Assembly: GCA_023313575.1 (NCBI GenBank)
Contig: JAJTTP010000001.1
Coordinates: 5,208,001 to 5,272,000 of the forward strand
Direction of reading: 5' to 3'
Length of the DNA: 64,000 bases
From: Eutypella sp. D-1
Lineage: Eukaryota > Ascomycota > Sordariomycetes > Xylariales > Diatrypaceae
Under the pieces are notes generated by a model. The model saw only the letters and a list, made by a program, of their open reading frames with translations. It searched no databases and was not told where the DNA came from. Below, piece by piece: positions 1 to 10,224 of this stretch. Positions within the stretch are counted from its first letter, which is position 1. Each line of letters begins with the position of its first letter. The translations under genes were made by a program, and so were the position numbers.

Positions 1-812
1 CATTGCCTAGCAAACATCTCTGTTCTGTATTTGGGATCCGGGAGCCCCTGGTACTAATGTAGTACAATACTATCAAGACTACGTTCGAATAGGGGCCAAT
101 AGGGGTAGTAGTACATATGGGGTGCGGCGCTAGCCTATGCTAGGTGGTCTACTCCCACGACGACGACCACCACCACTATCGCCACTACGCCACATATCTC
201 AAGGCGTTGCTGGATCCTGTATCAAAATAGTGTGAGTTAAGAGCGACGTCGAAACAGTTATCTCGAAGCAGGGCATAGCACGCATGTAACAGCAAGCACA
301 ATCATCACGAGTGAAGAAGCAGGGTATTTTGAGCTGCAAGCTGCTATTTAAAAAACGGCTTAGGCCATGAATATAGTAGTAGTAAACGAATAAATGCAGA
401 TTACAGAAAATTGGGTAACAGGAAGCTATGAAAGGGGAAATGCCAAAGCCGCCAGATCAATCTTGAGGGTCCCAAATCATCCACCAAGCATAGACCTCCC
501 TCTGGTCTACATGGAGATACCAGAATAGAGACAGAGGGCTCAGGACGATGATGGGTGTCGTTATATCTTGTAGATAGGTATATAAAATCAAACGGGTTGA
601 AGGCAAAAAACACCAGAACTTGTCTCGTGCCGGTATATCATGGGGAGAAATCAAAATAAAGTTAGAGGTGCAGCTTTTATGGTCCTATTTTACTGTCTTC
701 ATGGACGCGGTCGATGCTGAGAACCCCCTGGCCAGAAAGGATGAAAAGGCTGTCCACAGGCTGCTTCGACAACGGTATACGATTGTAGTCGCATACAAGA
801 CGATCCCAAGGT
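1..812. other. intergenic / left edge, no gene seen
   Basis: No ORF here looks coding; the ORFs present are short, overlap on both strands and have no recognisable motif. A trinucleotide-rich patch (CGA/CCA type) lies near 159-195. The right-hand part is the 3' flank of the minus-strand metalloprotease gene that ends at 813. Confidence 0.6.
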
Positions 813-2210
813 CTAGACCTCTGGCTCCAAAACGCGTCGGGGTACAACCTCGTGGATAATTTCTCCAGAGTCCATCTCGTCAAGGCTGTAGAAGTGCCTA
901 ACCCATTCTTCATCGAAGGGGCTGATGCGGCAGCGACTCCAGTTATTCCCCCAGTTCCTCATGACAGAGAGGCGATCTTCGGGCCCGAGGCACCAAGAAG
1001 GGAGACTGGCCAGCTCCCACTGCGAGGGGAACTCGTGTCGAATCCCTAGGACATGACCCAGCTCGTGGCAGAACACGTTCGACATAGCTCCGAGCTGCCG
1101 GTCGAAGCACATCTGGAACACATAGACCCTGTTGGCGCTTTGCTGCAGTGCGTTGGCGTGGTCATCGGGGCCTTGAGGAAGTCTGGGAAAGAAGGCAGTC
1201 GCGAGGACATCCGGCATATTGCTCTCGTATTTCTTGTATTCGAGTCGGAACACGGCGGCGGAATCGTTGGAGACGCGTATGAAGCGCACGATGCCCCTCG
1301 ACACATGGTTCCAGGCCCACGCGGCGTGCTGCAGCGCTGTCACCGCCGTGTCGGCCATCCATTTATGCGGGAAGCTGGACACGACCACATTGTACGTTAT
1401 TACACTGTGCACCTTCCATCTGCATATTGTGTTGCGAATGCCCACACGGATCTCGCAATAGCCTACGGCAGCCATTCCCGTCGGGCAGAGGCAGAGGCTA
1501 GTATCGCTCGAGCCGAGACTAGGCTCGTTTGAGGAAGCACTAGTACCGGTGGGATGGAGGTCATGTTGGTAGAATCTGAAATCGAAGTCCGTGAGCGCCT
1601 TTATGACGTCTTCCCTCGGTTGGGCATTCGGGTCTACCAGGTCATCGAGTACCTCGTAAAAAGCATCTTCGAGATCGTAGCCTCTGCTGGCCTTGATCCC
1701 CGCCAGGAGGTGATCGTCGTCGACCTGAAACGGAAAAGGGTATTTATCGTCCTCCCTGGCCCGATGTTCGGTGACAGCAACAGAACCTCCAACCGCAGTC
1801 GACGTCGGCTCCGTCACGTTGTCTTGGTCTCGATCGGGTTGGTCGAAAAGGTCGGACACGGACGACTGACTCTGAGACTCGTAGCTATCCGAAATGGTGT
1901 GGCTTAAGTCTCCTTGCCCTCTCGCGAGGCTCGCACCCTCAACTCCTGGCATGTACACAAGCGCAGAAATGTGTTGCTGAACATTGTCGCTATCGCCCGC
2001 CTCGCCGAACAGAGAGGAACTACTTTCGAAGTAGTCCGATTCCCAGACCTGTTGGGAGGGGGGAATGTTGTCTGTTTCATGGTTAATAAGTGTGAAGCCC
2101 CGACCGAAACTAGGGGGTAAAGAGAGGAAAAAGCAAAGAAAAGAAACGAAGATTATATGCGTGAAACAACGCCGCTGACTTAATATTACAGGAGTGTAAC
2201 TCCATACCAA
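813..2210 (-). CDS. zincin-type metalloprotease (HExxHxxGxxHE), secreted or membrane-anchored
   Basis: A single uninterrupted 465-residue ORF. The C-terminal third carries HELGHVLGIRHE (His382, Glu383, His386, His392, then Glu393), the elongated zinc signature of metzincins. It is followed by a Met-turn candidate, SVM, with Met417. Upstream, residues about 280-380 contain the helix and strand pattern of a ZnMc domain (around MADTAVTALQHAAWAWN). The N-terminus has a hydrophobic stretch at about residues 18-37 (IIFVSFLCFFLSLPPSFG), fitting a late signal peptide or signal anchor. Between lies an acidic, Ser-rich low-complexity region. The HE after the third ligand recalls astacins (M12A), but the fold context is also compatible with other fungal M10/M12-like enzymes. 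The substrate is unknown. The start is the first Met of the ORF; a start at a later Met would shorten the cytosolic N-tail. Confidence 0.8.
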   Translation of the reverse strand: MVWSYTPVILSQRRCFTHIIFVSFLCFFLSLPPSFGRGFTLINHETDNIPPSQQVWESDYFESSSSLFGEAGDSDNVQQHISALVYMPGVEGASLARGQGDLSHTISDSYESQSQSSVSDLFDQPDRDQDNVTEPTSTAVGGSVAVTEHRAREDDKYPFPFQVDDDHLLAGIKASRGYDLEDAFYEVLDDLVDPNAQPREDVIKALTDFDFRFYQHDLHPTGTSASSNEPSLGSSDTSLCLCPTGMAAVGYCEIRVGIRNTICRWKVHSVITYNVVVSSFPHKWMADTAVTALQHAAWAWNHVSRGIVRFIRVSNDSAAVFRLEYKKYESNMPDVLATAFFPRLPQGPDDHANALQQSANRVYVFQMCFDRQLGAMSNVFCHELGHVLGIRHEFPSQWELASLPSWCLGPEDRLSVMRNWGNNWSRCRISPFDEEWVRHFYSLDEMDSGEIIHEVVPRRVLEPEV

Positions 2211-2590
2211 CTAAGGTATCACTCCAGCACATCACGACGCCCACTCATCCGGCCGGACTCCTGCATTGCATATAACCAGCCGCCACTCAGTTATTCGTTC
2301 AGCTCCCTCCCACCTCCACTTCAGGGTTACATTGAAAGCAACCAGACTTACCAGACATGGTCGTTTGCGGGGAAATACTTGTGTTTGGTGCTCGCAATAT
2401 CGTGGATCCAGATGGTTTTTTCAATAGTGTAGGTCTTATATGTGTTCGGATTTGAACCGAACAAACCACAAGAACAAGAAGATATAGAAACAGAGGAACT
2501 ATGTAGGGCAGTGGGAGGGGAAGGAGGATGGCCTAGTCTCTTTACACACATACGTATATACGTACTGCCCTCTTAACCCCCCAAGTCGTG

Positions 2591-2662
2591 GACACGAAAA
2601 TTGGGAGTCTGGCCCACCGCCACAAATATCCATCTCCCTATTAGACTCCCAATTTTTGTGTC
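2591..2662. repeat. 20-bp inverted repeat with 32-nt loop
   Basis: Bases 2591-2610 and 2643-2662 are reverse complements with one mismatch (a C/T difference near the outer end). The arms are separated by 32 nt (2611-2642). The element would form a stable 72-nt foldback. I see no clear target-site duplication outside the arms. Confidence 0.75.
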
Positions 2663-3891
2663 TGCGTCTTGCCCCCTTCCTTTCCTCTGGGGAGTGTGGG
2701 GCTCAGCGCATTGGGTACTGACAGGTTGTTTGTTGCTTCTGCCAGTTAGGTAGCGACAATAACTTAAACAATAAAGCCACCATCCTGCTACCCATCGCTA
2801 GGCGGTGCCGGACCGTATTCTTACGTCTTTTTCGCCGGTGATAGTTGAATGGCACAGGCGGTGAACTCGCTTTCCCAGCACGTCGAGGGGGGCTCCTCTT
2901 CAGTAGATGTACTCCCATCTCGTTCCTCTGGGAGGAACTTTGCTAGAAGTGTGGCGGCCCTGGGCTGGATACCGTAGCATTATGTCGACTTCTTGCCCTC
3001 CCAAATAGGTATTTTAGACGAGGTCATTTGACATGGCAGGCTCTGAACTGCCCCATCGGCGACCAACCCCCCTCCTTCCTCCTTCTATGTTCCCAGCATC
3101 TTCGTTTCACGCAGAACCACGGGTACTGTACGCGGAAAATATGCAAGAATGTAGCGGGACGACGGTGAGTATGGTACGAAGCCCACCAATGCCGTCTCAT
3201 GTAGGCTGAGGGTAACAGCCACTGAGCGTTGTTCGTATGCGGCGCTAACGCGCATACACTTGCACCTCGTAACGCAGAGATTCCTATTCAGTTCTATTTC
3301 TGCAAGCCCGCTCACAGCCTCACTAGTCGCTATTATGTGTTTTCTGTAGCACATGAGCATTTCTACGCAACCATCGGCGCATGCCTAGGTAAAGTGCTTA
3401 CCATAGATTTCACCCAGTATTAGTCACAGTACCCTGGTATTCCACCTGGCATAATGTCTATGTAGATAATGTGAAGCATGCCGAGCAGGCTGCCGCGATG
3501 GTGGCCGTCGTGCCTACCAAGTCTAACCATGTGGCTGATTACCATGCTCACAAACCGTAAGTTTTCCCAGTGGTTATCAACATATCGGTGTTTACTCATT
3601 CATTAACACTATAATGTACATTGCACTGGTTATCTGGCTGTTTGAATAATTAAGCAAGTATATAGCGAACCCCTATTAGTTATCTTAGTGAGTACCCCCT
3701 ATACGGCTTATGACCACACGACGAACCCCGGCGGGCTTACCCGCGAGGAACGCAGAAGACTGCAGTGCGAAATAGATAGACAGCCAAATCAGCCCACAAG
3801 ATAGAAAGTGACGTCCTTCATCTAAGCCCCAATGTTCCGCCTGAACTGCAGTCTTGCGCTTGGCTACCCACGAAGAGAACCAGACGATCTC

Positions 3892-3912
3892 GGGGGGGGG
3901 GGGGGGGGGGGG
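3892..3912 (+). repeat. poly(G)21 homopolymer
   Basis: Twenty-one consecutive G residues by direct count. They are bracketed by AGACGA (3882-3887) and TCGTCT (about 3914-3919), a short inverted pair. Length may be affected by sequencing or assembly. Confidence 0.85.
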
Positions 3913-4689
3913 TTCGTCTCACCAGGACTATCTGAGGCGAACGGCTGCATGTCACTCACTATGGAACTGACAAAGTAGGTATCGAATGGAATATATGTAT
4001 ACGAGGTAGAAGACCATAATAATACCCAAAGGCGTGAAGCGGCTAACGGCCGCTATGATATGCTGGTTGCGATTTTGATTCCCGGGGGTCCGTCTAACAC
4101 AATCGGGGGGAGGTTCCCAGGCCGCCAGGGTCGATATTGGAATTACACTCTCTATGTCACGATGGGGTACAGCACCCATACCACTATGTGCCGACCTGTA
4201 CATAGGTCGTCGGTCCTTATCTAAAAAGGGATACAGAATACCAACTCTGTTCTAGTTCAATTCAATGACGTAACACTCTATATAGTAGTAGGTATTGGTT
4301 GAGTCTTGGTCTTTTGTTCAAAGTTTATTCTTGTTATTGTAATTATTATTATACGGATAAATAGGTAGGAATAAACGAAGAAGAAGAACGCAAGGTAGGG
4401 TTTTAACAAAATGTACGGAGTGGTTAACTACATAGTACTTCGTTGGTAGACGCACATCACGCCCTAGTCTATATAAGGTCTAGCTCATAGAAAGTACGTA
4501 CCTCAATACTTTGCTACAACGGCCCTGAACTTTTTTTTTACGTTCAACCTGACAGGATCACCCAGCAACTACTACATACATCTTACCAAAAAAATCGACG
4601 ATAATTACACCAGCGCAATGACTATATAAGAAAAACTCAGTAATAGTTATCATTGGAAGCTAGGTGTTGAACGAGTAGCCTAAGACAGA

Positions 4690-7152
4690 ATGGCATCCGA
4701 CGCGCTGGACGGCCAACACAGGTCCAAGAGACGGAAGACCAAGGCGGATAGCTCAGTGGTGCGCATCGGGAACAAAACGATCTCCCTAAGCGCATATCTA
4801 CAGCCCGCTCAGCAGCCGCAAAAGGACTTGGAGCAGCAACCCAAGGCTGGGGAACATACAGCAGAGCCCTCTTCCGCATCTACCAAGCAAGACCGGGAGG
4901 GGACAACTCCTATACAGGGGAAGAAGAACGCCAACCTAGACAGAAAACCCGGGAAGCCCCCTAAGTCTAGTTCCGGGCCGGATCCGCCCCTGTCGAAGGC
5001 CCGAAAGGCGTTGCCAATATGGGATTACCAGGACGATATCCGCAAATCTCTGCGCGGATCCAACGATGTGCTGCTCATCGTCGGTGAAACTGGTTCTGGA
5101 AAGAGTACCCAGACGCCACAGTTCTTGTGCGACGAGCCCTGGTGCCGGCGGAAGAAGGTGAGGGTACAGCAGGAGCAGCAGGAGCAGAAACGGAAAAAGC
5201 AGCCCGATGAGGTCGCGGTCGGCGGCGTCATCGCGGTCACGCAGCCGCGGCGGGTTGCGGCGACTACTCTGGCGGGCCGCGTGGCCCAGGAGATGGGCAC
5301 GCCGATCGGCGTCGGTGGGCCCTCGCACTCGCGCGAGGGCGCCGTGGGCTACTCCGTACGCTTCGACCACCACGTCCCCAAGGGCATGAAGATCAAGTTC
5401 CTCACTGAGGGCATGCTGCTGCAGGAGATCCTGCGCGACCCTCATCTGCGCCAGTACAGCGCCGTCATCGTCGATGAGATTCACGAGAGGAGCGTTGACG
5501 TCGACCTTATCGCCGGATTCCTGAAGCAGATCCTCGCGGGCGATAGGTCCGGCCGCGGCGGCGTTCCGCTTAAGGTTGTCATCATGAGTGCGACGGCCGA
5601 TGTGAAGAAGATCCAGAAGTTCTTCAAGCCGCCGCCGTCGCCGACCCAGCAGCAACCCGAGGCGCAGGGAGTCCAGCTCCTCCGCATAGAGGGGCGGCAG
5701 TACCCCGTGGAGACCACGCACACGGACAAACCGGTTCCCGATCTGCAGGAGGCTCTGTTGAAACAGATATTCAAGATCCACACGCAGGAGCCGCTACCGG
5801 GCGACATCCTGGCCTTCCTCACGGGCCAGGAGGAGATTGAGACGGCGCAGCGCTTGATCGAGGAGTACGCAGCGACGCTGGCGCCCGGCGTGCCCAAGCT
5901 GGTAGCGTGTCCGCTCTTCGGCCAGCTGTCGATGCACGCGCAGCAGGAAGCGTTCCGGCCGGCGAAGAAGGGGGGATTTACGCGCAAGGTGGTCCTGGCG
6001 ACCAACATAGCCGAGACCTCGGTCACCGTCCCCGGCGTGCGCTACGTCGTGGACTGCGGCAAGGCCAAGGTGAAGCAGTTCCGGTCGCGGCTGGGGATGG
6101 AGTCTCTGCTGGCCAAGGCGATCTCGAAGTCGTCGGCGATCCAGCGGGCGGGCCGCGCGGGTCGCGAAGCCCCCGGCAAGTGCTTCCGCCTGTACACGGC
6201 GGAGACGTACGACGCGCTGCGCGAGGCGGACCTGCCGGAGATCCTGCGCAACGACGTGCTGGGCGCCGTGCTCACCATGAAGGCGCGCGGCATCGACGAC
6301 GTCCTCGCGTTCCCGCTCATGGACGCCCCGGACCCCGAGGCCATCGAGAAGGCCCTCGCGCACCTGCACTTCCTCGGCGCGCTCGCCGCCGATGGGTCCA
6401 TCACCCCGACGGGCCGCAAGCTAGCCCTCTTCCCCGTCTCGGCGCCCTACGGCAGGGTGCTCCTCGCCGCCTGCGAGCCGGAGTTCGACTGCCTGCTCGA
6501 GGCCATCGACGTCGTCGCGTGCGTCACCTCGGGCGAGAATATCTTCCACCAGCTGCAGTCCGGAGGCGGGGCGGGCACGGAGGCGGAGGACGCGGCGATC
6601 GAGGAGGTCGAGGAGCTGCGGCGCCAGCTATATCGCCGCGAGGGTGACATCCTCACCTACCTGACGACGATGCAGCAGTACGCGGCCGAGAACGCCGACC
6701 GCGTCGCGTGGTGCCGCCGCCGCCGCATCAGCGCGCGCAACATGCGGCAGGCCCTGCACATCCGGCGCCAGCTGCGGGGGCTGTGCACGCGGGAGGGGAT
6801 GTTCCGCGCGGATCAGCTGCCGCTGCCGCCGGACCCGCAGCCCTTCGCGCCGCTCCCGCCCGACCGCGCCGCCGCGCTGCTCCGCTGCTTCCTGCGCGGC
6901 TTCGCCGGTCGCTGCGCCCTCCTCGCCCCCGACGCGAGCTACGTCACCGTCCAGGGCCGCCACGTCGTCGCCGTCCACCCCTCCAGCGTCTTGCACGGCC
7001 AGACCCCCAAGCGCGAGGCCATCATGTTCCTCGAACACGTCTTCACCCAGAAGAACTACGCCAAGAAGGTCAGCGCTGTCCAGGCCGACTGGATCGTCGA
7101 AGCCCTCGCCTCCGGTGGTGGTGCGGCCCCCGCTGTCGACCATGCTGTGTAA
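4690..7152 (+). CDS. DHR2: DEAH/RHA-family ATP-dependent RNA helicase, Dhr2-like
   Basis: An intronless 820-residue ORF. The helicase core starts near residue 108. Motif I is GETGSGKST (132-140), motif Ia is TQPRRVAA, motif II is DEIH (262-265, Ile instead of the usual Ala) and motif III is SAT (300-302). Motifs IV-VI include LTGQEEIE, TNIAETSVT and QRAGRAGRE. The core is followed by the helicase-associated HA2 and OB-fold region, ending with a QKNYAKKVSAVQADWIVEAL-type tail typical of DEAH/RHA proteins. The N-terminus is a lysine/arginine-rich nuclear-type extension with RSKRRKTK at 11-18. Family knowledge places Dhr2 in the nucleolus, in 18S rRNA maturation. Assignment to Dhr2 rather than another short DEAH helicase (e.g. 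DHX33-like) rests on length and N-terminal arrangement and is an inference. It is convergent with the monooxygenase gene downstream. Confidence 0.85.
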   Translation: MASDALDGQHRSKRRKTKADSSVVRIGNKTISLSAYLQPAQQPQKDLEQQPKAGEHTAEPSSASTKQDREGTTPIQGKKNANLDRKPGKPPKSSSGPDPPLSKARKALPIWDYQDDIRKSLRGSNDVLLIVGETGSGKSTQTPQFLCDEPWCRRKKVRVQQEQQEQKRKKQPDEVAVGGVIAVTQPRRVAATTLAGRVAQEMGTPIGVGGPSHSREGAVGYSVRFDHHVPKGMKIKFLTEGMLLQEILRDPHLRQYSAVIVDEIHERSVDVDLIAGFLKQILAGDRSGRGGVPLKVVIMSATADVKKIQKFFKPPPSPTQQQPEAQGVQLLRIEGRQYPVETTHTDKPVPDLQEALLKQIFKIHTQEPLPGDILAFLTGQEEIETAQRLIEEYAATLAPGVPKLVACPLFGQLSMHAQQEAFRPAKKGGFTRKVVLATNIAETSVTVPGVRYVVDCGKAKVKQFRSRLGMESLLAKAISKSSAIQRAGRAGREAPGKCFRLYTAETYDALREADLPEILRNDVLGAVLTMKARGIDDVLAFPLMDAPDPEAIEKALAHLHFLGALAADGSITPTGRKLALFPVSAPYGRVLLAACEPEFDCLLEAIDVVACVTSGENIFHQLQSGGGAGTEAEDAAIEEVEELRRQLYRREGDILTYLTTMQQYAAENADRVAWCRRRRISARNMRQALHIRRQLRGLCTREGMFRADQLPLPPDPQPFAPLPPDRAAALLRCFLRGFAGRCALLAPDASYVTVQGRHVVAVHPSSVLHGQTPKREAIMFLEHVFTQKNYAKKVSAVQADWIVEALASGGGAAPAVDHAV

Positions 7153-8013
7153 GGGGACTGGGTGCCTACCAAGTAGATACAAGGTATATACACATGTATT
7201 TATGTATATGTGTGTGTGTGGATTAGGTCGAGGGTCAGCATGTTTGCTACGGTGGAATACTATTGTTCAATGCACACAGGGCTTGCGAAGTTAATTAGCC
7301 ATATACATGTATACATATGGACGGTATTTGAAAATGGATATCCGCATCATATCTTCTCCACCTAGCCTCGACAGGCCGGCAGGCAGGCAGGCAGATGCCA
7401 ACCGATATTGCAAGGCATGGAGGACAAGCGCATAGGTAGATATCAATACCTACCCTCCAGAAATACGTACACAGGGAACCCTACCAGGCCAGGCATTGGG
7501 TAGAAATTAGGGCTATCTCTTCATCCTCTGATTATTTTTACGATGGGCGCCCCGGGTAAGGTCTCTACGATGGATGGACATCAAGCTTGAAATGCCAGCA
7601 AGTTTTCAAATCGATTCAATGACGTCTGGCCATGCGCTATGAGGTAAGGTGACGTGAGGCTCGATACAATATATGAACAGCAAAGCCTTATTATCATCAT
7701 CCGGCCGCTTCATGTGCGCGTAGTTTGTCTAATTGTGTAGGAATACCACAGAGAAAAATGAATGCAAGGAACAAAAAAACATATGTAACCCTTCTCCCTT
7801 ACCTCCCCTCCAGACCGATCATCACACAAAGCAAAGTGCTAAAGAGCCATCGGATCGGATTGACATCCTGTATCCATGTATGTGCATGTATGTATATGCA
7901 TTTATGCAACCAGGTAGGCGCAGCACAACAACAACGCCCGCCCGCCAGCCGTCATACTTATCTCCCGGACTCTCTTGCGCGCCTCCTATTACCCCCAACA
8001 CCGCCGTCTCGCC
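7153..8013. other. intergenic between convergent genes
   Basis: No gene seen. It holds the 3' flanks of the helicase and the monooxygenase. It includes a short GCAG tetranucleotide run (about 7376-7394) and GTAT/TGTG-rich simple sequence just after the helicase stop. Confidence 0.6.
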
Positions 8014-10224
8014 TCACATCATCCTGGCCTCAGCGACCTCCTCGTCGAGGTACCAGGTGGAGTCGGCCGTGGGGTCGAGCTCACGGACGGAGAAGCCGTT
8101 TCCGAGGTAAGCGAAGCGGTTTCCGGCGGCGGCGTCGTCATATGCGTAATCCCAGTCCTCGCCGCGGAAGCGCTCGAGCATGTGGAAGAAGTGGACGCGG
8201 CTTCCCGGGTGGAGGGCGGTGACGGGGCCGTCGGCGCGCCCGCCCTTGAACCAGGAGCGCCCGGGCGCCGACCACGCCGTCCGCGGCATGAACGCGGCCA
8301 CGTGCGCCGCGTAGTCTGCCGCTGCCGCCTCCGATGGTGCCAACCACCGGATCCCCTCCGTCTGGCACTTTGCGATCGCCCGCGCCACGTACCGTGCGAT
8401 GTGCTCCACCAGCGTGAATACGCCGCCGTGCCCGATCGGCGCGTTCGGGCCTAGAGAGGCTGTTGTTGTACGCCGGTTAGCGGGAACGATCTATGTATCT
8501 AGGATAGATTTGGGTGGGTAGATGAGTGCAGTGATAGTTTGGAGCTTAAAGAGGATTATACAAAAAAGATTCGTGTGGTTGGTTGAGTAAGTAGGTAGGG
8601 TGAAGGGAGAACCTACTGAAGTAGTTCGGTACGCCTGGTAGCGCGCAGCTCATGTACGATCTAGGTGTCTCATTCTTCAGACGGTCACGGATATCCACGC
8701 CGTGGCGCCCGACGAGCGGAAACCGGGGAACAAACGTGTTATCGAAGCCAGTGGCGCATATGATAGCGTCGAGTTCGATGATCTCGCCGTTCTCGAGCCG
8801 GATGCCGCCCGGCACGACCTCGGCGATAGCCTCGGTGACGACCTCCGTGTTCGGCGCCCGCAGAGCCTCTAGGTATCCCGGCGCCGGCGTCATCCGCCGT
8901 GTGCCTAGAGGGAATTTTGGTATCAGGGCCTTGCAAAGCCTCTCGTCGCCGCCTAGCATCGCCGTCATGTACTCGGTGGCCTTGGCTTGGGCGAATTTTT
9001 GCACGGGTCCGCCGTTGAGGAGCTAGTCATGGAGAGCACACGTAAGCAAATAGTGGCCGGTAGTTTATCCGTGGCAACAAAAGGAGGTTTGTAGTGAAGG
9101 GAAGGAAACCAAAGAAAATCTCGAGTCGCCAATTACTCACCACGGCGAAGGTCCCAGCGATGTCCTGCTCGACCGCCTTGACAAATCTGCGGTAGAATTC
9201 GGGGTCGTTCTTGAACCTCTCTATCTGGGCAGGGGTGAAGTTCTCCTTTTCGTCCATTTCGATCTCCTTTAGGATCTCCTTCGCCGGACCACCCATTATC
9301 TTCATGGTCATCACCCGGGGCGGGATGACCCATGTAGGTGTGCGGACAAAATGATAGAGCTTTTTGACATCTAGGCGGCGATACTGTTAGTAGCTGCCGA
9401 AAGTATATAAGATGCACTGTGGGGTTCATGGCAGGCTTACCGGGCTGGATGCTAGGGAGGAGCTGGATGCCAGAGGAGCCATTGCCTATGATGGCCACCG
9501 TCTTATTTGTGTAATCAAAATTCTGGGGCCAATTCGCGGTGTGTATGACATCCCCCCTAAAACTGCTTAAACCCGGGACGTCGGGCCACTTCCACTTGCT
9601 AGAGTCGAATGTCAGCGGGAACCTGCGTCAACGAATAAAAAGGTGGCTCAAGAAAGATTCCTACTTCAAAATCCCAGATCCGTCGATGATGAAGTTGGCC
9701 TGGTCTCTGAACTCCTCGCCAGTCTCTAAGTTCTTGATGCTGAGATCCCACATGCCGCGGCCCTCATCCCACCAGGCACCGCAAACTACGTGTCGTGTCT
9801 TGATGGCATCGTGCATATGCTCGTCCTCGCAGATTTTAGCGAGGTAGTGCTCGATCTCTTCGGATCGGGAGAAAAAGTTGGTCCACTCCGGGTTCGGGCG
9901 CCAGGAAAACTGGTAGTTGTGACTAGGCACATCGCACCTGCAGCCCGGATAGCGGTTCTCAAACCAGGTCCCTCCGACCTTGTCGTTCTTCTCGTAGATG
10001 ACGAAGTCGTAGTTTGTCAAATGCCTCCGCAGAGTTCGCACCATGTTGATACCGCTCGCCCCCGCGCCGATACCCACAATCCTGACATGATTGGCGGTTC
10101 CGAGGGGCTTATCGCTAACGACGTAGGGGTGTTTCTCTGTAAATTTACGGACATGATTAGTACTGGCGATGGGACATACGCAATGGCCTGTTGCTACTTG
10201 GGGAGCCTTCCTGAGACGGGTCAT
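8014..10224 (-). CDS. FAD-dependent Baeyer-Villiger-type monooxygenase
   Basis: Five exons rebuilt on the minus strand: 10224-9665, 9622-9441, 9370-9141, 9022-8617, 8450-8014. Together they give 1815 nt, a 604-residue protein in frame. Visible elements: the FAD Rossmann motif GAGASG near residue 55; the fingerprint FxGxxxHxxxWP, seen as FRGDVIHTANWP at about 208-219, diagnostic of class B Baeyer-Villiger enzymes; the NADPH Rossmann motif GNGSSG in exon 2; ATGFD in exon 4; and PNAPIGHGG at the start of exon 5. Such enzymes insert oxygen into ketones using NADPH and O2, and most fungal copies belong to catabolic or secondary pathways of unknown substrate. No polyketide, terpene or transporter gene adjoins it. 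The first 40 residues are unusual for the family, so the 5' end is the least certain part; an upstream short exon is possible. Confidence 0.85.

Larger units (their letters stand above)
2211..4689. other. intergenic, 2.5 kb; hairpin and G21 tract
   Basis: No supported gene. It contains a strong inverted repeat at 2591-2662 and a 21-base G homopolymer at 3892-3912 (both listed separately). There is also a T-arm-like hairpin near 2443-2461 that I could not extend into a tRNA. The last 300 bases are the AT-rich upstream region of the helicase gene. Confidence 0.6.

Noticed and set aside
2440..2465. T-arm-like hairpin with TTCAAAT loop on the minus strand (possible tRNA).
   Set aside because: The stem and loop fit, and a distant acceptor-stem partner can be drawn, but there is no A box, D arm or anticodon arm at proper spacing.
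5907..6647. 246-codon Arg/Gly-rich ORF on the plus strand.
   Set aside because: Shadow frame of the GC-rich helicase gene; composition is that of out-of-frame high-GC3 DNA.
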